Made by a program: the position numbers and the translations under genes. Of a DNA stretch of 64,000 bases, positions 57,592 through 64,000 are shown in pieces. Every line of letters starts with the position of its first letter. Positions within the stretch are counted from its first letter, which is position 1. This DNA comes from Affinibrenneria salicis (GTDB lineage Bacteria; Pseudomonadota; Gammaproteobacteria; Enterobacterales; Enterobacteriaceae), in NCBI RefSeq assembly GCF_008710095.1, contig NZ_VYKJ01000008.1, positions 173,859 through 237,858 on the forward strand, given 5' to 3'. The notes beneath the pieces were generated by a model, which had not been told where the DNA came from, did no database searches, and saw only the letters and a program-made list of their open reading frames with translations.

Positions 57592-58752
57592 ATGACGCGT
57601 AAACAGGCCACGATAGCAGTTCGCAGCGGTTTAAATAATGATGAACAATATGGCTGCGTTGTTCCACCTATCCACCTCTCCAGCACCTATAACTTTACCG
57701 GTTTTAATCAGCCGCGCGCGCATGATTACTCACGGCGCGGCAATCCTACGCGCGACGTGGTGCAGCGGGCGCTGGCGGAGCTGGAAGGCGGCGCCGGTTC
57801 GGTGATGACCAGTTCCGGTATGTCGGCGATCCTGCTGGTCTGCACCGTATTTTTGCGTCCCGGCGATGTGCTGGTCGCGCCGCATGACTGCTACGGCGGC
57901 AGCTATCGGCTATTTGACAGCCTGAGCAAGCGCGGCGCTTACCGCGTGGTTTTCGTCGATCAGAGCGATGAAAACGCGCTGGCGGCCGCGCTGGCCGAAA
58001 AACCGAAGCTGGTGCTGATCGAAAGCCCCAGCAACCCGCTGCTGCGTGTGGTGGATATCGCCGCGATCTGCCGCGCCGCGCACGCCGCGGGCGCGCTGGC
58101 CGTGGTGGACAACACCTTCCTCAGTCCGGCGCTGCAGCAGCCGCTGTCGCTGGGCGCCGATCTGGTGGTGCACTCCTGCACCAAATATTTGAACGGCCAC
58201 TCGGATGTGGTGGCCGGCGCGGTAATCGCCAAAGATCCTGAACTCGTGACGGAACTGGCCTGGTGGGCGAATAACATCGGGGTGACCGGCGCGGCGTTCG
58301 ACAGTTATCTGCTGTTGCGCGGGCTGCGTACGCTGGCGCCGCGCATGGCGGCGGCGCAGAAGAATGCGCAGTGCCTGGTGGAGTATCTGCAGACTCAGCC
58401 GCTGGTGAAAAAACTCTATCATCCGTCTTTACCCTCGCATCCCGGGCATGAGATCGCGCGCCGTCAGCAGTCCGGCTTCGGCGCGATGCTGAGCTTTGAA
58501 CTGCAGGGCGATGAAGCGGCGCTGCGCCGCTTTGTAGAGTCGCTGACGTTATTCACCCTGGCGGAATCGCTGGGCGGAGTGGAAAGCCTGATTTCCCATG
58601 CGGCGACCATGACGCATGCCGGTATGGCGCCGGAGGCCCGCGCCGCCGCGGGTATTTCCGAAACCTTATTGCGTATCTCTACCGGTATTGAAGACAGTGA
58701 TGATTTAATAGCGGATCTGGATCAGGCGTTTCAGATTGCAGCCAGGGGGTAA
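57592..58752 (+). CDS. metB: MetB, cystathionine gamma-synthase
   Basis: PLP enzyme joining O-succinylhomoserine and cysteine to cystathionine; 386 residues, same as E. coli. Starts MTRKQATIAVRSGLNNDEQYG. Visible are MTSSGMSAI, the PLP region LVVHSCTKYLNGHSDVVAGAVI with the Schiff-base Lys near residue 198, and SLGGVESLISHAATMTHAGM. metL follows 2 bases after the stop, so metBL is one operon under the MetJ operator. Confidence 0.97.
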   Translation: MTRKQATIAVRSGLNNDEQYGCVVPPIHLSSTYNFTGFNQPRAHDYSRRGNPTRDVVQRALAELEGGAGSVMTSSGMSAILLVCTVFLRPGDVLVAPHDCYGGSYRLFDSLSKRGAYRVVFVDQSDENALAAALAEKPKLVLIESPSNPLLRVVDIAAICRAAHAAGALAVVDNTFLSPALQQPLSLGADLVVHSCTKYLNGHSDVVAGAVIAKDPELVTELAWWANNIGVTGAAFDSYLLLRGLRTLAPRMAAAQKNAQCLVEYLQTQPLVKKLYHPSLPSHPGHEIARRQQSGFGAMLSFELQGDEAALRRFVESLTLFTLAESLGGVESLISHAATMTHAGMAPEARAAAGISETLLRISTGIEDSDDLIADLDQAFQIAARG

Positions 58753-58754
58753 GC

Positions 58755-61178
58755 ATGAGTGTATTGGGGGGCGCAGGGCGTCAGCTGCATAAATTTGGTG
58801 GCAGCAGCCTCGCGGATGTGAAGTGCTATCAGCGAGTCGCCGGCATTATGGCCGAATACAGCCAGCCGGGCGATCTGATGGTGGTTTCCGCCGCGGGCAG
58901 CACCACTAACCAACTGATTAGCTGGTTGAAGCTGAGCCAGACCGATCGTCTGTCCGGTCACCAGGTGCAGCAGGCTTTACGCCGTTATCAGAGCGACTTG
59001 ATCGCCGGCCTGCTGCCGGCGCCGCTGGCGGAACCTTTAATCCAGGCCTTTATTTTCGATCTCGAACGTCTGGCCGCGTTGCTGGACGGTAAGATCACCG
59101 AGGCCGTATACGCCGAAGTGGTCGGGCACGGCGAAATCTGGTCGGCGCGCCTGATGTCCGCGCTGCTGAATCATCTGGATATCCACTCTTCCTGGCTGGA
59201 CGCGCGCGAGTTTTTGCGCGCCGAACGCGCAGCGCAGCCGCAGGTCGACGAGGCCGCCTCCCGCCCGCTGCTGCAGCAAATGCTGGCGCAGCATCCCGGA
59301 CAACGTCTGGTGGTGACCGGCTTCATCTGCCGCAATAACGCCGGAGAAACGGTGCTGCTCGGGCGCAACGGCAGCGACTACTCGGCCACTCAGATCGGCG
59401 CCCTGGCGGGCGTTGAAGATGTCACCATCTGGAGCGATGTGGCCGGGGTATACAGCGCCGATCCGCGTAAAGTGAAAGATGCCTGCCTGCTGCCGCTGCT
59501 GCGTCTGGATGAGGCCAGCGAACTGGCGCGTCTGGCCGCGCCGGTGCTGCATGCGCGTACTCTCCAGCCGGTTTCCGGCAGCGGCATTAACCTGCAGTTG
59601 CGCTGCAGTTATGAGGCGGAGCAGGGCTCGACCCGCATTGAACGCGTACTGGCCTCGGGCACCGGCGCCAGAATCGTCACCAGCCACGATGAGGTCTGCC
59701 TGATTGATGTGCAGATTGATGAGCGCTATGACTTTTCTCAGGCGCACAGCGAAATTCGTCAGCTGGCGCAGCGTTCGCAAATTAAGCCGCTGGCGGTCGG
59801 CATCCACCCGGATCGTAACCTGCTGCAGCTGTGCTACACCGCAGAAGTGGTGGACAGCGCCAGGCAACTGCTGGAACAGGCGGCGTTGCCCGGTCGGCTT
59901 AGCGTGCGGGAAGGACTGGCGCTGGTGGCCGTGGTCGGGGCCGGCGTCGGCAACAATCCGCTGCACAGCCACCGTTTCTACCAGCAGCTGAAAGACCAGC
60001 CGGTGGAGTTTGTCTGGCAGTCTGAGGATGCCATCAGCCTGGTGGCGGTGCTGCGCGTGGGGCCGACCGAACACCTAATTCGCGGCCTGCATCATTCGTT
60101 GTTTCGCGCGGAAAAACGGATCGGTCTGATCGTGTTTGGTAAAGGCAATATCGGCTCGCGCTGGCTTGAACTGTTCGCCCGTGAACAGACGAACCTTTCC
60201 GCCCGTACCGGCTTTGAATTCATTCTGGCCGGCGTGGTGGACAGTAACCGCAGCTTGCTGAGCTATGACGGACTGGATGTCGATAAAGTACTGTCCAGCT
60301 TTGAAGCGGAAGCGCAGGAGCGGGACGGGGAGGATCTTTTCCTGTGGATGCGCGCCCATCCATTTGATGATCTGGTGGTGTTCGACGTCACGGCCAGCCC
60401 GGCGATAGCCGATCTCTACCTTGATTTCGCCAGCTATGGCTTTCATGTTATCAGCGCCAACAAGCTGGCGGGCGCCTCGGGCGGCGATAACTACCGGCAG
60501 ATCCGCGACGCGTTTGCTAAAACGGGCCGCCACTGGCTGTATAACGCCACGGTAGGCGCCGGTCTGCCGGTCAACCACGCGGTGCGCGATTTGCGCGAAA
60601 GCGGCGATACGATCTTATCCATCAGCGGTATTTTCTCCGGTACGCTCTCCTGGCTTTTCCTGCAGTTTGACGGCAGCGTGCCGTTCACCGATCTGCTTGA
60701 TCAGGCCTGGCAGCAGGGGCTGACCGAACCCGATCCGCGAGTGGATCTGTCCGGTCAGGATGTGAAGCGCAAGCTGGTGATTCTGGCGCGTGAGGCGGGG
60801 TATGACATTGAGCCCGATCAGGTGCGGGTGGAATCGCTGGTGCCGCCGGGGGGAGAAGAGGGGTCGATCGATCAGTTCTTTGACGACAGCGAGTCGCTGA
60901 ACCAGCAGATGCTGCAGCGGCTGGAAGCGGCCAGGGAGATGGGGCTGGTCCTGCGCTATATCGCCCGCTTTGACAGCAACGGTAAGGCGCGCGTCGGCGT
61001 TGAGGCGGTACGGGACGACCATCCGCTGGCGTCGCTGCTGCCCTGCGACAATGTGTTTGCCATCGAAAGCCGCTGGTACCGCGATAATCCGCTGGTGATC
61101 CGCGGACCGGGCGCCGGCCGGGACGTGACTGCCGGAGCGATTCAGTCCGATTTGAATCGTCTGGCGCAACTGCTCTAG
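58755..61178 (+). CDS. metL: MetL, bifunctional aspartokinase II/homoserine dehydrogenase II
   Basis: First and third steps from aspartate to homoserine in the methionine branch; 807 residues (E. coli 810). The N-terminal kinase (about 1-450) has HKFGGSSLADVKCYQRVAGI, TGFICRNNAGETVLLGRNGSDYSAT and the PRKVKDA stretch. The C-terminal dehydrogenase (about 455-807) has the NADP loop LIVFGKGNIGSRWLELF, VDSNRSLLSYDG, NATVGAGLPVNHAVRDL and the GIFSGTLSWLF-LSGQDVKRKL signature. Coupled to metB with a 2-base gap. A 9-bp stem without T-run (61187-61208) follows. Confidence 0.97.
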   Translation: MSVLGGAGRQLHKFGGSSLADVKCYQRVAGIMAEYSQPGDLMVVSAAGSTTNQLISWLKLSQTDRLSGHQVQQALRRYQSDLIAGLLPAPLAEPLIQAFIFDLERLAALLDGKITEAVYAEVVGHGEIWSARLMSALLNHLDIHSSWLDAREFLRAERAAQPQVDEAASRPLLQQMLAQHPGQRLVVTGFICRNNAGETVLLGRNGSDYSATQIGALAGVEDVTIWSDVAGVYSADPRKVKDACLLPLLRLDEASELARLAAPVLHARTLQPVSGSGINLQLRCSYEAEQGSTRIERVLASGTGARIVTSHDEVCLIDVQIDERYDFSQAHSEIRQLAQRSQIKPLAVGIHPDRNLLQLCYTAEVVDSARQLLEQAALPGRLSVREGLALVAVVGAGVGNNPLHSHRFYQQLKDQPVEFVWQSEDAISLVAVLRVGPTEHLIRGLHHSLFRAEKRIGLIVFGKGNIGSRWLELFAREQTNLSARTGFEFILAGVVDSNRSLLSYDGLDVDKVLSSFEAEAQERDGEDLFLWMRAHPFDDLVVFDVTASPAIADLYLDFASYGFHVISANKLAGASGGDNYRQIRDAFAKTGRHWLYNATVGAGLPVNHAVRDLRESGDTILSISGIFSGTLSWLFLQFDGSVPFTDLLDQAWQQGLTEPDPRVDLSGQDVKRKLVILAREAGYDIEPDQVRVESLVPPGGEEGSIDQFFDDSESLNQQMLQRLEAAREMGLVLRYIARFDSNGKARVGVEAVRDDHPLASLLPCDNVFAIESRWYRDNPLVIRGPGAGRDVTAGAIQSDLNRLAQLL

Positions 61179-61186
61179 GCTATATT

Positions 61187-61208
61187 TGCCGGGCGCTTGC
61201 GCCCGGCA
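61187..61208 (+). terminator. Hairpin after metL
   Basis: TGCCGGGCG (61187-61195) and CGCCCGGCA (61200-61208) form a perfect 9-bp stem around CTTG, 8 bases after the metL stop. No T-run follows, so it may need a factor or just protect the mRNA end. The rest of the 320-base gap to metF contains the metF operator and no gene. Confidence 0.55.
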
Positions 61209-61433
61209 TCGGCCATCTGGCGCGAATTCGCGTCGTTTCCTTCATCCCCGTTCCCTGCGTGTCGTTTATTGCATTTCAGCCGTCGCGGGCGGATTGTTTC
61301 CGCCTGTCGCCGTCGTGCCGCGTTCCGCTGTTTCTCCACGACATGAATTTTCTTCAGCTAGTATGAATAATCATCAGTACCGATCGATGCCAAAAGCATT
61401 GACTGATCGGGCCGATTCCGTCATTTTCTATTT

Positions 61434-61457
61434 AGACGTCTAAACGTGTAGACGTTC
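61434..61457. promoter_or_regulatory. Three tandem met boxes upstream of metF
   Basis: AGACGTCT (perfect consensus), AAACGTGT and AGACGTTC are contiguous 8-mers, 42-65 bases before the metF start. Clear MetJ operator. Confidence 0.93.
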
Positions 61458-61492
61458 ATGAATAACAACAACGACGGCGATCGACGAGGTAG

Positions 61493-62398
<906 letters not shown>

Positions 62399-62490
62399 TT
62401 CCAGGCCGCGCGCCGTTTCCTGCTTTTCACCGGCCCGGGTATCGACGGGCCTCCGTTTTATCCGCCTATTCTGTTTCCCCGCCTTGTCCG

Positions 62491-63402
62491 TCAGCGGCAG
62501 GCCTGCGCGTATTGTCCCGGAGTGACGCCAAAGCTGGCGCGAAAACAATGCGTCAAATGGCTTTGATCGCAAAAGCCGACGCTGACCGCCGTCTGCGTCG
62601 CCGTCATGCCGTTTGCCAGATGCTCTTTGGCCGCCCGCAGACGCGTCTGGTTGATATAGGCATGTACCGTCATTCCTGTTTTTTTATGAAACGAGCGCAT
62701 GAAATGATATTCGCTCAGACCGGCGGCATCCGCGACCTGGTCAATCGTCAGACGCTGGTCGAAACAGGCGTGAATCAGTTCCAGGGCGCGGCGCACGTCG
62801 GCGCCGGGTTGCGCTTTTATCCGGCCGCTTTTGGTCAACTGGCCGTAGCGGTCGATCAGCGCCGCCATAGCGTCAATCAACGCCGTTTGCTTTTCCAGCG
62901 GATCGCGCGCGGTTTCAATGACCTGATGCGCTCGCGTCAGGTGACGGGCCAGCGCCGCATCCTTGCGCAGGTGCCGGCAGCCGAAATCCAGCCCGGTCAC
63001 GTGGGTATCGAACAGTTCTTCGGCCACCCTTTCAAGCACGCCGGCCGCCGGATAAAACGCCCGATACGCCCACATGCCGATGTTCCGCTCGGCTTCTCCC
63101 GTATGCACTTCGCCGGGCGGGATAATCATTACCGTACCCGGCACCGCGACTCCCGTCTTGCGCGAGATGCTATGGCGTTGAGCGCCGCGCTCGAAGGCGG
63201 CGATAACGAATTCGTCATGACTGTGCGCCGGGTAGCGATGAGAGTAAAACACCGCCCGCAGCAGTTCGGTATCGTGGCCGATATCGCGATCGCGCCATAG
63301 CCGGATATCTTCTGGCGGCGCCGGGCGTTTAACGCTGTGCGATGGCGAGATAGCCGTCTTGCCATTGAGCAGGATCTTACAATCTTTCACATCTTCATTC
63401 AT
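62491..63402 (-). CDS. AraC-family transcriptional regulator
   Basis: 303 residues: an N-terminal cupin-type AraC ligand-binding domain (HRYPAHSHDEFVIAAFERG, MIIPPGEVHTGEA) and a C-terminal double helix-turn-helix (LTIDQVADAAGLSEYHFMRSFHKKTGMTVHAYINQ; TATQTAVSVGFCDQSHLTHCFRASFGVTPGQY). It is divergent from the azlC gene 94 bases away, a common pairing, so it probably controls that exporter, perhaps in response to an amino acid. Effector unknown. Confidence 0.86.
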   Translation of the reverse strand: MNEDVKDCKILLNGKTAISPSHSVKRPAPPEDIRLWRDRDIGHDTELLRAVFYSHRYPAHSHDEFVIAAFERGAQRHSISRKTGVAVPGTVMIIPPGEVHTGEAERNIGMWAYRAFYPAAGVLERVAEELFDTHVTGLDFGCRHLRKDAALARHLTRAHQVIETARDPLEKQTALIDAMAALIDRYGQLTKSGRIKAQPGADVRRALELIHACFDQRLTIDQVADAAGLSEYHFMRSFHKKTGMTVHAYINQTRLRAAKEHLANGMTATQTAVSVGFCDQSHLTHCFRASFGVTPGQYAQACR

Positions 63403-63495
63403 ATAAGCTACCTTCGAAACCCGCCGTCAGTGGGGCGGCGACGGGTATTTTTCATCGCGGACCAACAGATTACGTTTAATCATAATGGAGATAGT

Positions 63496-64000
63496 ATGCG
63501 TGAGCCAGACACCTTCGCGCAGCGGCGAAATGCTTTTCTGGCCGGGGTCATTGCCTGCGGCCCAACGATTCTGGGGTATGCCAGTATTGGCTTCGCTGCC
63601 GGCGCCATCGGTTCGATTTCCGGTTTTTCCTGGGTAGAGATCACGCTGCTGGCGGCGCTGATTTATGCCGGGTCGGCCCAGTTTCTCTTCTATTCCCTGT
63701 GGAGCAGCGGCGCGGGTTCCATGGCGATTGTGCTGGCGATTGCGCTGGTCAACATCCGTTATTTGCTGATGAGCTCTTATCTGGCGCGTTTCTTTGCGGC
63801 TTTGCCGACCGGGCAAAAATTTATCAGCGGCATGCTGCTGACCGATGAAACCTTCGGCGTGGCGGCGCAGTACGCGGGCAAACACGGCCGGATCCCATTC
63901 TGGTGGATGCTGGGATTGAACATTACCGCTTACGCCAGTTGGATCAGCGCCAATATTGCCGGCGCCGCCTTTGCCAGCGTGATACCGGTAGAGATCTCAC
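63496..64000 (+). CDS. azlC: AzlC-family branched-chain amino acid exporter subunit (3' end outside window)
   Basis: The frame opens at an ATG with GGAG upstream and stays open for 168 codons to the window edge. It starts MREPDTFAQRRNAFLAGVIA. AzlC features include LAALIYAGSAQFLFYSLW, ALVNIRYLLMSSYLARFF, and LTDETFGVAAQYAGKHGR, in an integral membrane protein with about six segments expected. It normally pairs with small AzlD, which would lie just beyond the window. Family members export branched-chain amino acids or toxic analogues; specificity here is an inference. Confidence 0.85.
   Translation, partial: MREPDTFAQRRNAFLAGVIACGPTILGYASIGFAAGAIGSISGFSWVEITLLAALIYAGSAQFLFYSLWSSGAGSMAIVLAIALVNIRYLLMSSYLARFFAALPTGQKFISGMLLTDETFGVAAQYAGKHGRIPFWWMLGLNITAYASWISANIAGAAFASVIPVEIS

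Overview
The window is chromosomal DNA of an enterobacterium. Gene order follows Escherichia coli over long stretches (ftsYEX-rpoH-liv-ugp; cpxRA/cpxP-fieF-pfkA; tpiA-yiiQ-yiiR-fpr-glpX; glpK/zapB-rraA-menA-hslUV-ftsN-cytR-priA-rpmE-metJ/metBL-metF). Protein divergence, fairly high GC and inserted accessory genes suggest a plant-associated Pectobacteriaceae relative (Brenneria, Pectobacterium or Dickeya type) rather than Escherichia. The genus is an inference. No rRNA or tRNA gene, CRISPR array or intact mobile element was seen.

Positions 1-9500 hold the end of ftsY (entered inside a perfect GAAGCC repeat coding for Glu-Ala), ftsE, ftsX and heat-shock sigma factor rpoH, then a 756-base gap and the branched-chain amino acid importer livKHMGF. 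Positions 9500-17900 are accessory: a chemoreceptor and the four-carbon acid-sugar (threonate/erythronate) cluster ygbN-otnI-otnC-otnK-ltnD with its divergent DeoR-type regulator. Positions 18000-25500 hold a small secreted protein, the Pho-box-controlled glycerol-3-phosphate operon ugpBAECQ, an AEC-family transporter, a Gln-rich YhhA-like protein and trmL.

Positions 25450-31260 carry an envelope block: a DUF3142 protein coupled to a large periplasmic helical-repeat protein, then the Cpx stress system (cpxA, cpxR, divergent cpxP, and the sRNA CpxQ at the cpxP 3' end). Just beyond the CpxQ terminator lies a broken tyrosine integrase with tandem repeats, a likely scar of a P2-type prophage. Then come a GNAT acetyltransferase, a glucose-1-phosphatase, fieF, pfkA, the agmatine-to-putrescine genes aguB-aguA, and tpiA.

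Positions 39900-48000 show a rearranged glycerol locus. glpX is preceded by an MFS transporter with CRP-like and GntR-type operator sequences upstream. A 1.5-kb gene-free region with a diverged repeat cluster then separates it from glpK. The glpF aquaglyceroporin gene is missing, although a glpF-type promoter region still precedes glpK. The rest is conserved housekeeping: division (zapB, ftsN), menaquinone (menA), RNase E regulation (rraA), proteolysis (hslUV), nucleoside regulation (cytR), replication restart (priA), L31 (rpmE) and the MetJ regulon with clear met boxes. The window ends in an AraC-type regulator divergent from a truncated azlC.
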